Shown here: positions 29,728 to 37,971 of the stretch, in pieces | Position numbering within the stretch: the first letter of the stretch is position 1 | How the letters are laid out: each line of letters opens with the position of its first letter | From: G051903925 sp051903925 | GTDB lineage: Bacteria > Pseudomonadota > Alphaproteobacteria > Zavarziniales > Zavarziniaceae | Direction of reading: 5' to 3' | Assembly (NCBI RefSeq): GCF_051903925.1 | Contig: NZ_CP173678.1 | Span: forward strand, 434,001 to 498,000 | DNA length: 64,000 nt | Notes under the pieces: generated by a model | Told to the model about the DNA's origin: nothing | The model's database searches: none | What the model saw: only the letters and a program-made list of their open reading frames with translations | Position numbers and translations under genes: made by a program

Positions 29728-29761
29728 GGGCGGCCGGCATCAGCCTGGCCGCCCTTTTTTT
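29728..29761 (+). terminator. Rho-independent terminator of DUF1302 copy B
   Basis: GGGCGGCC / GGCCGCCC stem with the same flanking ACTTGGGCGGCCGG as in copy A, followed by seven T. About 120 featureless bases follow before the convergent CWC gene. Confidence 0.9.
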
Positions 29762-29885
29762 CGTCTCGCATCGGGATGGGCGTGCACCCGCCCTTGAGCC
29801 GGCGCCGGCACGGCGCTGGCCCCTTGGCGTCAAACCCTGATTGAACGGTCCTGAAGCCGCGTGCGGGCCACCCAGCACCGCTCGC

Positions 29886-30119
29886 TCAGGCGGTGCCGCT
29901 GCGCGGCTTTGCGACAGGTCTTGGCTTCGGTGGCAACGGCGCTGGCCCATGGACTGGGGGCAGGCGATCCAGGCAGTCTGGGCACAGGCAGGACGCAGGC
30001 CCCGCGGGCATGGCGCGGGCGGCCACCTCCATGCACCAGCAGCCCCCCGCCGGGCGGCAGGTCAGCGCCGCGCCGCAGCGGCCGCACGCAACCGTGCGAC
30101 CCGCCTCAGGATCAGGCAT
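29886..30119 (-). CDS. Small cysteine-rich CWC family protein
   Basis: The 77-residue protein has eight cysteines, with the pattern CGRCGAALTC, GGCWCMEV and CLCPDCL that defines the cysteine-rich CWC family; it probably binds zinc. The function is unknown. Its ATG overlaps the uppP stop by eight bases (ATGCCTGA), so translation is probably coupled to uppP. The C-terminus is Pro-rich and basic. Confidence 0.8.
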   Translation of the reverse strand: MPDPEAGRTVACGRCGAALTCRPAGGCWCMEVAARAMPAGPASCLCPDCLDRLPPVHGPAPLPPKPRPVAKPRSGTA

Positions 30120-30912
30120 AGGCGTGCCAGGTCAGGCCGATCAGCGCCATGGTGCCGAACACGATGCGATACCAGGCAAAGGGCACGAAGCCGTGCCGCG
30201 AGACAAAGCCGACCAGCCAGCGCACGACGATCGCCGCAGTCACGAAGGCGGTGATGAAGCCCACCGCGATCAGGTGCATGTCGCTGAAATCCAGCACCGA
30301 CCAGTTCTTGTAGAGGTCATAGGTGGTGGCGGCGAACATGGTCGGGATCGCCAGGAAGAAGCTGAACTCCGCCGCGGCCGGACGGTCCACGCGCATCATG
30401 AGGGCACCGCAGATGGTGGCGCCTGAGCGCGAGACGCCGGGGATCATCGCCAGGACCTGGCAGAAGCCGATGGCGAAGGCCAGGCGCGGCCGGATCTCGT
30501 CCACCGTGCCGATCGCCGGCGCCGGGCGCCGCTGCTCGATGAACAGGATGATGAAGCCGCCCACGACGAGGGATACGGCGACGACCCAGGGCGAAAACAG
30601 CACGGTCTTGATGAAGTCATGCGCCAGGGCGCCGATCGCCAGGGCCGGGATGACGCCGACGATCAGGTTGGTCGCGAAGCGCTGGGCCGCCGGCTCGTAA
30701 TGGACGCGGGTCACGACGCGGAACAGGCGACGCCAGTAGACGAAGCAGACCGCCAGGATGGCGCCCAGCTGGATCACGATCTCGAACACGGCGCCCGGCG
30801 GACCCTGGAACCCCAACAGTTCGCCATAGAGGATCAGGTGGCCTGTCGAGGAGACCGGCAGGAATTCGGTCAGGCCCTCGATCAGGCCAAGGATGAAGGC
30901 AAGCAGGGTCAT
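30112..30912 (-). CDS. uppP: Undecaprenyl-diphosphatase UppP (BacA)
   Basis: The 266-residue integral membrane protein recycles the lipid carrier for peptidoglycan and other glycans by dephosphorylating undecaprenyl diphosphate. Family motifs are seen: LGLIEGLTEFLPVSSTGHLIL near the N-terminus (catalytic Glu and Ser) and IPGVSRSGATICGAL (catalytic Arg region). About eight membrane helices. The ATG at 30910-30912 matches family starts; a 27-codon longer frame does not. Confidence 0.95.
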   Translation of the reverse strand: MTLLAFILGLIEGLTEFLPVSSTGHLILYGELLGFQGPPGAVFEIVIQLGAILAVCFVYWRRLFRVVTRVHYEPAAQRFATNLIVGVIPALAIGALAHDFIKTVLFSPWVVAVSLVVGGFIILFIEQRRPAPAIGTVDEIRPRLAFAIGFCQVLAMIPGVSRSGATICGALMMRVDRPAAAEFSFFLAIPTMFAATTYDLYKNWSVLDFSDMHLIAVGFITAFVTAAIVVRWLVGFVSRHGFVPFAWYRIVFGTMALIGLTWHAYA

Positions 30913-31142
30913 GAGGCAGCGGCCGTCCGGCCGGAGGCAATCCGGCAAAGAATAGGGGAAGCGATCACGAAGACGCCCGTCCAGTGCCCACACGCGCGGG
31001 CACCCGGACGGGCGTCAGGGAATCGTCAAATCCGGCACGCGGCCAAGTGAATGCGTCCGCACGGTGGCGAAACGCTCCAGGCCGGCGCGCAGGTCAGCCG
31101 ATGCGGGCGGCGACGGCGCGCGCCCCGCATCGGATCCGGAAA

Positions 31143-31334
31143 TCAGGCCTGAGGCTTGCGATCAGCCTCGACCACGACAGGCGCGGTCGTCGGCTCCTCG
31201 TCCCGCATGCCGGCGCGGAACGACTTGATGCCCTGGGCGACGTCGCCCATCAGGCCGGACAGCTTGCCCCGGCCGAAGAGGAGGATGACGAGCACGGCCA
31301 CGACCAGCCAATGCATCAAGCTCATGCTACCCAT
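31143..31334 (-). CDS. tatA: Twin-arginine translocase subunit TatA
   Basis: The 63-residue protein has one short N-terminal membrane helix (MHWLVVAVLVILLFG), the hinge FGRGKL and an amphipathic helix GDVAQGIKSFRAGMRDEE, the standard TatA plan, and a short charged tail. TatA forms the export pore for folded proteins. No tatB or tatC follows within the window; uppP is the next gene downstream. PhoX in this window is a likely substrate. Confidence 0.92.
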   Translation of the reverse strand: MGSMSLMHWLVVAVLVILLFGRGKLSGLMGDVAQGIKSFRAGMRDEEPTTAPVVVEADRKPQA

Positions 31335-31442
31335 GGTGCACTCCTTGAACCTTCAGGCGACCCTAGTCAGCCGGTCCTGGCCTGTAAAGGCGCCGATTGC
31401 CTCACGCCCTGGGGTCCCGGCCGCCCGCGGGGCGAGGAGCGA

Positions 31443-31970
31443 TCAGGGACGGCACTGGTAGTAGCGCTGACCGGAATTGGTCCGCTCGCTGTCGCAGCTC
31501 ATGCCGCCCTGGCGCTCGCTGCAGATATAGTAGCCCGACCCATAGGGTTCTGCCACCCAGCGGCAGCCCGGCGCCACGCCGGTATACTCGACGGGCGGCG
31601 GTGCAGCGCCATATCCGCCATAGCCCGGACGCGGCGGACGTCCCCACGGCCGGCCGCCGCCGCCCTGCGGGCAGCGCCAGTAGCGCTGGCCGAAATTGTT
31701 GCGCTCGCTGCTGCAATTGTCCGCGACCTTGGTATCGCAGTTGAGGTAGCGCTGGCCGTTGGCATCGACCTCGGGCGAGCAGTTGCCGCCCTGGTACCCA
31801 CCGCCGCCATAGCCACCCTGGTAGCCACCGCCGCCATAGCCACCCTGATAGCCCCCGCCATATCCCGAGCCCTGGTCGTAATAGCCGTTGCCCGGGCCGT
31901 AGTAATTGCCATTGGACGGGCATCCAGCCAGCAGCAGGGACGCCAAGCCGGCGATCAGGGCACCACGCAT
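31443..31970 (-). CDS. Gly/Tyr-rich lipoprotein with three Cys-x-E-NGQRY-Cys repeats
   Basis: The 175-residue predicted lipoprotein has the lipobox LLLAGC at residues 12-17. A Gly-Tyr-Gln low-complexity stretch (about 22-63) comes from tandem 27-base repeats. Three related modules follow: CSPEVDANGQRYLNC, CSSERNNFGQRYWRC and CDSERTNSGQRYYQC, each with a Cys at both ends and a central GQRY, probably disulfide-closed loops. A related CRWVAEPYGSGYYIC module comes before the last one. Function not recognised. The lipobox and repeated modules support this frame over overlapping ones. Confidence 0.7.
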   Translation of the reverse strand: MRGALIAGLASLLLAGCPSNGNYYGPGNGYYDQGSGYGGGYQGGYGGGGYQGGYGGGGYQGGNCSPEVDANGQRYLNCDTKVADNCSSERNNFGQRYWRCPQGGGGRPWGRPPRPGYGGYGAAPPPVEYTGVAPGCRWVAEPYGSGYYICSERQGGMSCDSERTNSGQRYYQCRP

Positions 31971-32099
31971 CGTCGTTCATCCCCCCTTGGTCCGCTCCGG
32001 CACTGGGTGGCCGGAGGCGGACATGAATTAACCGGTGTCCATCCTTAACGCATCGTCAACCCCGCAGGACGACCTGCGGACGCTCAGCGCGCCCTGGGC

Positions 32100-32696
32100 C
32101 TAGCACTGGCCGCGGTCGCGGGCGGCGGGACCGCACAGGGTGCGATCGGCCGGCACTGGACGCTCTGGCAACGGCTGGGACACCACGGGCGGCTGCGGCC
32201 GCACGACCGGCGGCTGCGGCGGGCGAGGCGGACGGGCTCCGCCGCCACCACCGCCACCACCCCCGCCGCCGATCACCGGGGGCGGACGTCCGCCCCCGCC
32301 GCCACCGCCACCGCCAGGCGGCGGACGCGAGGGCCGGTCATCGTCGGGAGGGCGGTTCCAGCCGCCGCCCGGCGGCCGGTTCCAGCCACCCGGGGGCCGG
32401 TTCCAGCCGCCGTTCCCGGCATGGGGTGGGCGGCCCGGACGCGGCGGGCGGTTCCAGCCCCCCGGCGGCGGACGATAAGCGGGCGGCGGGTTATAGCCAT
32501 AGGCCGGAGGCGGGCGGTAATAGCCCCCGCCATAGCCGGGCGACGGGTAGTAGACGCCGCCATCGTAATAGCCGCCGTCATAGCCATCGCCATAATAGCT
32601 GTCGTCATAATAGCCGTCGTCGTAATAGCCGCCGGCATAGGGTGCGCAGCCCGCAACCAGGGCCACGAGGGCCGCGGCGAGCGCGATTCTGGACAT
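32100..32696 (-). CDS. Low-complexity Gly/Pro/Tyr-rich lipoprotein
   Basis: The 198-residue predicted lipoprotein has the signal MSRIALAAALVALVAGC with Cys17 for lipidation, then a Tyr/Asp/Gly-rich segment, repeated GGWNRPP units (about residues 85-125), poly-Gly runs and a Pro-rich region ending in Cys. ATG at 32694-32696 with GAGAGGA upstream. Such proteins often sit in the outer membrane but no function can be named. The composition differs strongly from other genes here. Confidence 0.6.
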   Translation of the reverse strand: MSRIALAAALVALVAGCAPYAGGYYDDGYYDDSYYGDGYDGGYYDGGVYYPSPGYGGGYYRPPPAYGYNPPPAYRPPPGGWNRPPRPGRPPHAGNGGWNRPPGGWNRPPGGGWNRPPDDDRPSRPPPGGGGGGGGGRPPPVIGGGGGGGGGGGARPPRPPQPPVVRPQPPVVSQPLPERPVPADRTLCGPAARDRGQC

Positions 32697-32938
32697 CTGC
32701 CCGATCCTCTCTAGGTGCAGCGACACGCGACGCCGAGCCTGTCGCGGGAACCAGCGTCGCTGCGCGGGTCCCCGACGCGGACGCGGGCCACCATCTGGCA
32801 GCCGCCGCATCCGATCCCATCAGCCTAACGCCCCGTGTGCCGCGTTGTTCCGATCATCACGTGATCAGTGCGTGATGGGCGCCCGACACGACTTGCGCGC
32901 ACACTGGCCGGCAGGCGGCGCGCCGGCAGCGACCGGCG

Positions 32939-33922
32939 TCACAGCCAGCCCTTCCGCTTGAAATAGAGGTATGGCAGCACGGCCGAGGTGATCATCATCA
33001 GGATCACCAGCGGATAGCCGAAGCGCCAGTCCAGCTCCGGCATATGCTGGAAGTTCATGCCATAGATCGAGGCGATCAAAGTCGGCGCCGGGAATACCGT
33101 CGACGCGACGGAGAAGATCTTGATGATCTTCGTCTGCTGGATGTTGATCAGGCCAAGAGTGGCGTCGAGAAGGAACTGGCTCTTGTCAGTCAGGCTCTTG
33201 GCATGCTCGCCGATCGACTGCGCGTCACGCGTCAGGGTCTTGATCCGGGCGCGGTAGTCCTTCTTGGTTTCGATCACGATCGCCTGACCCATGAAGGTCA
33301 GCAGGCGCGACAGCGACGCGATGCTTTCCTGCACCTTGGTCGTGTGGTCGTCGATCTGCCCCAGGCGCAGCAGCACGTCCTCCAGGTCCACGGTCTGGTA
33401 GCCCTGGCGCGCTTCCGTCGCCCGCCGGGAGAACACGGCGCGGCTGACGCGGTCGAGGTCGCTGGACTGGATCTCGAGCACGTCGGCCGCGCGATCGACG
33501 ATCGCCTCCAGCAGGCCGGCCAGCGCCACCTCGGCCGTGGCACAGAGTTCGCGCTGACGCAGGGCCCGGGCCGAAAACAGGGTGAAGGCAGCAGGATCGC
33601 TGTAGCGCAGGGTGATCAGGACGCCGGGCACCAGGACGAAGGCGATCACCTCGGACTCGGCCTGGGGCTGGTCGGCCCGACTCATCACGTTGGCGGCCAT
33701 GTAGCGGATGCGGTCGACCTGGTAGAGCCGGCTCGACATCTCGATTTCCTGCATCTTGGCCCGGGTCGGCAGGTCGACCTGGAAGGCGTGCTCGATCGCC
33801 TCTTCCTCGGCCTGGGTCGGCTGCAGCAGGTCGATCCAGACCGCCCCCTCTGGCAGCGGGCGTTCCGCGGCCCAGGACAGGCGTTCCAGCCGATCGGCGC
33901 TGCTGGCATAGACGGTCATCAT
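32939..33922 (-). CDS. corA: CorA-family magnesium/divalent cation transporter
   Basis: The 327-residue protein has a long N-terminal cytoplasmic domain and two C-terminal membrane helices, with the selectivity motif YGMNFQHMPEL between them and a basic tail (YFKRKGWL). Homopentameric channels of this family carry Mg2+ and sometimes Co2+ or Ni2+. The start is one of two adjacent ATG codons near 33920, with GAGGAG about nine bases upstream. Confidence 0.93.
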   Translation of the reverse strand: MMTVYASSADRLERLSWAAERPLPEGAVWIDLLQPTQAEEEAIEHAFQVDLPTRAKMQEIEMSSRLYQVDRIRYMAANVMSRADQPQAESEVIAFVLVPGVLITLRYSDPAAFTLFSARALRQRELCATAEVALAGLLEAIVDRAADVLEIQSSDLDRVSRAVFSRRATEARQGYQTVDLEDVLLRLGQIDDHTTKVQESIASLSRLLTFMGQAIVIETKKDYRARIKTLTRDAQSIGEHAKSLTDKSQFLLDATLGLINIQQTKIIKIFSVASTVFPAPTLIASIYGMNFQHMPELDWRFGYPLVILMMITSAVLPYLYFKRKGWL

Positions 33923-34148
33923 GGGGACCGCTCCTCTTCCGCACGAAGGGCGCCTGCCCCAGGCCTGCCGCGGGAGGCCATTCGTCCCGGACACGTCCTC
34001 AAGGCGCGCCGCCTTTTACGCTGCGCCGCACACGCCATGCAAGCCAAGCCCCGCATTTGTGAAATCTAATGTGAAATCGCCCCATCGCCTTGAACGCGCC
34101 GGGCCGGCGGTAGTACTAGATCGCGCGCCAAGCCAGGAGGATCGCCGC

Positions 34149-35648
34149 ATGCCCGTCGAACTGAACCATTTCATCGGAGGCCGGCTGGTGCCGGGCACGA
34201 GCGGCCGCTTCCAGGACGTCTACGATCCCACTTTGGGCGAGGTTCAGGCAAAGGCACCGCTGGCTACCAAGGCCGAGGTCGAGGCGGCGATCGCCAACGC
34301 CCAGGCAGCCTTCCCCGCATGGGCCGCACAGAACCCGCAGAAGCGGGCGCGCGTCATGTTCAAGTTCAAGGAGCTGGTCGAGCGCGACATGGACATGATG
34401 GCCGTCATGCTCTCCAAGGAGCACGGCAAGGTCGTCGCCGACGCCAAGGGTGACATCCAGCGCGGGCTTGAGGTGATCGAGTTCGCCTGCGGCATTCCCC
34501 ACCTCCTGAAGGGCGAGTTCACAGAAGGGGCGGGCCCCGGCATCGACATGTACTCGATGCGCCAGCCGCTGGGCGTGGTGGCCGGCATCACGCCGTTCAA
34601 CTTCCCCGCGATGATCCCGATGTGGATGTTCGGCGTGGCGATCGCCTGCGGCAACACCTTCATCTGCAAGCCCAGCGAGAAGGATCCGTCGGTCCCGCTG
34701 CACCTGGCCAAGCTGATGATGGAGGCGGGCGCGCCCGAGGGCGTGCTGAACGTCGTGATCGGCGACAAGGAGGCGGTCGACACCCTGCTGACCGATCCGC
34801 GCATCCAGGCGATCAGCTTCGTCGGCTCGACCAACATCGCGCAGTACGTCTATGCGACGGCCGCGGCGAACGGCAAGCGCGTCCAGGCCATGGGCGGCGC
34901 CAAGAACCACATGATCGTGATGCCCGATGCCGACCTGGACCAGGTGGCGGACGCCCTGATCGGTGCCGGCTACGGCTCCGCCGGCGAGCGGTGCATGGCG
35001 ATCTCGGTTGCGGTGCCGGTCGGCAAGAGCACGGCCGACGCCCTGATCGAGAAGCTGATCCCGCGCGTGGAAAGCCTGAAGGTCGGCCCGTCGACCGACC
35101 CCTCGTCCGACTTCGGCCCCATGGTCTCGGCCGAGCACCTGGCCAAGGTGAAGGGCTATGTCGACCTGGGGATCAAGGAAGGCGCGGCACTGAAGGTCGA
35201 TGGCCGCAACTTCAAGCTCCAGGGGTATGAGAAGGGCTTCTTCATGTCGGGCTGCCTGTTCGACAATGTGACGCCCGACATGAAGATCTACCAGGACGAG
35301 ATCTTTGGCCCCGTCCTGTCCGTGGTGCGGACCGAAAGCTTCGAGGAGGCGATCCGCCTGCCGACGGAGCACCCCTATGGCAACGGCGTTGCGATCTACA
35401 CCCGCGACGGCGATGCGGCGCGCGAATTCGCCAGCCGCGTCCAGGTCGGCATGGTCGGCGTCAACGTGCCGATCCCCGTGCCGCTGGCCTACCACACGTT
35501 CGGCGGCTGGAAGCGCTCGGCCTTTGGCGGCGTCAACCAGCACGGCCCCGAAGGCGTGCGCTTCTTCACCCAGGTGAAGACGATCACCTCGCGCTGGCCG
35601 ACCGGCATCCGGTCGGGGGCGGAGTTCTCGATCCCCACCATGCGCTGA
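34149..35648 (+). CDS. mmsA: CoA-acylating methylmalonate-semialdehyde dehydrogenase
   Basis: The 499-residue aldehyde dehydrogenase oxidises methylmalonate semialdehyde (valine breakdown) and malonate semialdehyde to propionyl-CoA and acetyl-CoA. MmsA-type features include FIGGRLVPG, GITPFNFPAMIPMWMFG and the catalytic Cys in SAGERCMAIS, and absence of the general-base Glu pattern of ordinary ALDHs. The ATG at 34149 follows CAGGAGGATCGCCGC. It stands alone, with no valine genes adjacent. Confidence 0.93.
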   Translation: MPVELNHFIGGRLVPGTSGRFQDVYDPTLGEVQAKAPLATKAEVEAAIANAQAAFPAWAAQNPQKRARVMFKFKELVERDMDMMAVMLSKEHGKVVADAKGDIQRGLEVIEFACGIPHLLKGEFTEGAGPGIDMYSMRQPLGVVAGITPFNFPAMIPMWMFGVAIACGNTFICKPSEKDPSVPLHLAKLMMEAGAPEGVLNVVIGDKEAVDTLLTDPRIQAISFVGSTNIAQYVYATAAANGKRVQAMGGAKNHMIVMPDADLDQVADALIGAGYGSAGERCMAISVAVPVGKSTADALIEKLIPRVESLKVGPSTDPSSDFGPMVSAEHLAKVKGYVDLGIKEGAALKVDGRNFKLQGYEKGFFMSGCLFDNVTPDMKIYQDEIFGPVLSVVRTESFEEAIRLPTEHPYGNGVAIYTRDGDAAREFASRVQVGMVGVNVPIPVPLAYHTFGGWKRSAFGGVNQHGPEGVRFFTQVKTITSRWPTGIRSGAEFSIPTMR

Positions 35649-35713
35649 TGCGGAGGCCGCCCGCCGGTATTATGCTCGTCCCGCAGGCATTGCGGCCTGT
35701 CAGGGGGACGTTC

Positions 35714-36079
35714 ATGAAGAAGGTACTGGCGGGCGGCGCCGTGGCGCTGGCCCTGGCATTCGGCGGCATCGGGTCGGCGCAGGCCGCCGATGTCGGCGGC
35801 AATTATTTGGTCCAGGGCACCAATTTCGACGGCTCGGTCTATACCGGGACGGCCCGGATCAAGCGCACCAGCGACACCACGTGCGAGATCGTCTGGGATA
35901 CCGGATCGACCTCGCAGGGGATCTGCATGCGCAACGGGCCGGCCTTTGCCGCCGGCTATTCGATGGGCAGTTCGGTGGGGCTCGTCATCTACCGCATCCT
36001 GCCCAATGGCGTGCTGGACGGCGTCTGGACCATTGCCGGGCAGTCCGGTGCGGGGACCGAGGTCCTGACCCCACGCTAG
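35714..36079 (+). CDS. Small secreted protein of unknown function
   Basis: The 121-residue protein has a clear Sec signal peptide (MKKVLAGGAVALALAFGGIG, cleaved near AQA-ADVGG). The mature part, with GNYLVQGTNFDGSVYTGTARI and two cysteines, looks like a small beta-rich domain also found in other alphaproteobacterial periplasmic proteins. ATG at 35714 follows CAGGGGGACG. No function assigned. Confidence 0.7.
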   Translation: MKKVLAGGAVALALAFGGIGSAQAADVGGNYLVQGTNFDGSVYTGTARIKRTSDTTCEIVWDTGSTSQGICMRNGPAFAAGYSMGSSVGLVIYRILPNGVLDGVWTIAGQSGAGTEVLTPR

Positions 36080-36144
36080 GGCCGACTTGACCAACTTGAC
36101 CAGCCTTCATGCCGGGGCCATGTTCCCGGCATGGAGCGCCGGTC

Positions 36145-36387
36145 ATGAAGCAGGTCAATCTCTACGAGGCCAAGACCCACCTCTCCCGCCTGGTCGACGA
36201 GGCCGCGGGCGGGGCGGAGATTGTGATCGCCAAGGACGGCAAGCCGCTCGCGGCCCTGGTGCCGCTTGCGCGCGTGCAGGCCCCAGCACCACGCCGGTTC
36301 GGCCAGCTGGCAGGAAAGTGGTCGGTGCCGGCGGACGACATCGGTCCTGACCCCGACATCGCCAAGCTGTTCGACGGGCATGGCTGA
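36145..36387 (+). CDS. Phd/YefM-type antitoxin
   Basis: The 80-residue protein starts MKQVNLYEAKTHLSRLVDEA, the typical Phd/YefM DNA-binding fold, followed by EIVIAKDGKPLAALVPL. The C-terminal tail should neutralise the toxin encoded next. Its stop overlaps the toxin start by eight bases. Autorepression by the toxin-antitoxin complex is expected. Confidence 0.9.
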   Translation: MKQVNLYEAKTHLSRLVDEAAGGAEIVIAKDGKPLAALVPLARVQAPAPRRFGQLAGKWSVPADDIGPDPDIAKLFDGHG

Positions 36388-36787
36388 ACGATTCCTGGTC
36401 GATACGCACGTCTTTGCATGGCTGCTGACGGAGCCCGGCCGCGTGCGTGGTTCGGTTCTGCAGCGGATCTCGAACCCAGCCGCCAGCCTTCTGGTCAGTG
36501 CGGCGAGCCTTTGGGAGGCCTCGATCAAGATATCCCTGGGCAAATGGGACCGCTTGCATGAAAGCGTGGACCACGGCCAGACCCTGGCCATGACCGCGCG
36601 GGAGGCGGGCATGACCATCCTGCCGATAGACGCGGTGCACGCCGAACAGACACGGACCATTCCCTCTATTCTTCGCGACCCGTTCGACCGGATGCTGGTC
36701 GCCCAGGCACAAGTGGAAACCCTGATCCTGGTGACCCGTGACGAAACGCTGGCGAGCTATCCCGGCGTGGCCCTGCTCCTCGCATGA
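36380..36787 (+). CDS. VapC-type PIN-domain toxin
   Basis: The 135-residue PIN-domain ribonuclease has acidic metal ligands in FLVDTHVFAWLL, ASLWEASIKISLGK, RDPFDRMLVAQA and LVTRDETL. Toxins of this group usually cleave tRNA or rRNA. The ATG at 36380 overlaps the antitoxin, and its stop overlaps the zapE start as ATGA, so toxin and zapE may be translationally coupled. Confidence 0.9.
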   Translation: MAERFLVDTHVFAWLLTEPGRVRGSVLQRISNPAASLLVSAASLWEASIKISLGKWDRLHESVDHGQTLAMTAREAGMTILPIDAVHAEQTRTIPSILRDPFDRMLVAQAQVETLILVTRDETLASYPGVALLLA

Positions 36788-37941
36788 GCGGGCCGATTGC
36801 GCGGCGCGCGGCGCTGATTGCTGCGGGCACGCTGAAGGATGATCCGGCACAAGGTCACGCGACACAGCGGCTGCAGGCGCTGCATGACGCGCTGCTCGCG
36901 TGGAAAAGGCCCAAGGGCCTGCTGGCCCGGCTGGGACTGGCCAAGGCCGAGCCGCCGCCGGGCGGCCTGTACCTGTGGGGCGGAGTGGGGCGTGGCAAGT
37001 CGATGCTGATGGACCTGTTCTATGACGATGCCCCGATCGCGCCGAAGCGGCGGGTGCACTTCCATGCCTTCATGCAGGAGGTGCACGCCGCGATCCATCG
37101 CTGGCGCCAGACGCCGCCCGACCAGCGAGATGGGGACGACCCGATCCCGCCCCTGGCCGCCAAGGTGGCGGGCGAGGCACGACTGCTTTGCTTCGACGAG
37201 TTCCAGGTGACGGACGTGGCGGATGCCATGATCCTGGGCCGGCTGTTCAGCGCCCTGTTCGCGGCCCATGTCGTGGTGGTGGCGACGTCGAACCGGGCGC
37301 CGACCGACCTTTACCAGGGCGGACTGAACCGGCCGCTGTTCCTGCCGTTCATCGACCTGCTGCAGCAGACGCTTGAGGTCGTGCACCTGGAGGGGCCGGT
37401 CGACCACCGCCTTGGCCGCCTGAAGGGCCAGGCGGTCTATTTCACGGGCCCGAACGCATCGGCACGGCTGGACGCGCTGGTCGCGACCCTGGTCGACGAG
37501 GCCGAGCTGGAGCCCGAGACGATCGAGATCCAGGGACGCAAGCTGGTTGTCGCCGCGGCCAAGGGCGTCGCCCGGGCCAGCTTCGCCGACCTGTGCGAAC
37601 GCCCGCTGGGACCGGCCGACTATCTGGCGCTGGCCGCCCGCTTCCCCGCCCTGGCGCTGCACGGCGTGCCGCGCCTGGGGCCGGAGAAGCGGAACGAGGC
37701 CAAGCGCCTGGTGACCCTGATCGATGCCCTGTACGAGGCGCATACCAGGCTGCTGGTTTCCGCGGACGCCGAGCCCGACGCGCTCTATGCGGACGGCCAT
37801 GGCGCGTTCGAGTTCCAGCGTACCGCATCCCGCCTGAACGAGATGCAATCGGCCGTCTATCTGGCCGCGGAGCATCGCGGCATGGGTGCGACGCCCGAGG
37901 CGCGTGGCGGATCGCTTGAAGCGCTGGGTGAAACGGGGTAG
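36784..37941 (+). CDS. zapE: Cell division protein ZapE (AFG1-like ATPase)
   Basis: The 385-residue P-loop ATPase has Walker A LWGGVGRGKSMLMDLF, Walker B LLCFDEFQVTDVADAMIL and the sensor region VVVATSNRAPTDLYQ. In E. coli ZapE acts at the Z-ring during constriction. Being directly upstream of mdh-sucCD is the usual alphaproteobacterial order. The ATG overlaps the toxin stop. Confidence 0.93.
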   Translation: MSGPIARRAALIAAGTLKDDPAQGHATQRLQALHDALLAWKRPKGLLARLGLAKAEPPPGGLYLWGGVGRGKSMLMDLFYDDAPIAPKRRVHFHAFMQEVHAAIHRWRQTPPDQRDGDDPIPPLAAKVAGEARLLCFDEFQVTDVADAMILGRLFSALFAAHVVVVATSNRAPTDLYQGGLNRPLFLPFIDLLQQTLEVVHLEGPVDHRLGRLKGQAVYFTGPNASARLDALVATLVDEAELEPETIEIQGRKLVVAAAKGVARASFADLCERPLGPADYLALAARFPALALHGVPRLGPEKRNEAKRLVTLIDALYEAHTRLLVSADAEPDALYADGHGAFEFQRTASRLNEMQSAVYLAAEHRGMGATPEARGGSLEALGETG

Positions 37942-37971
37942 TCCAACGCCACGCAGAAACGAGGGAACGAT

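Noticed and set aside
31780..31860. CRISPR-like short repeats
   Set aside because: The 27-base repeats are in frame inside a lipoprotein gene and have no spacers.
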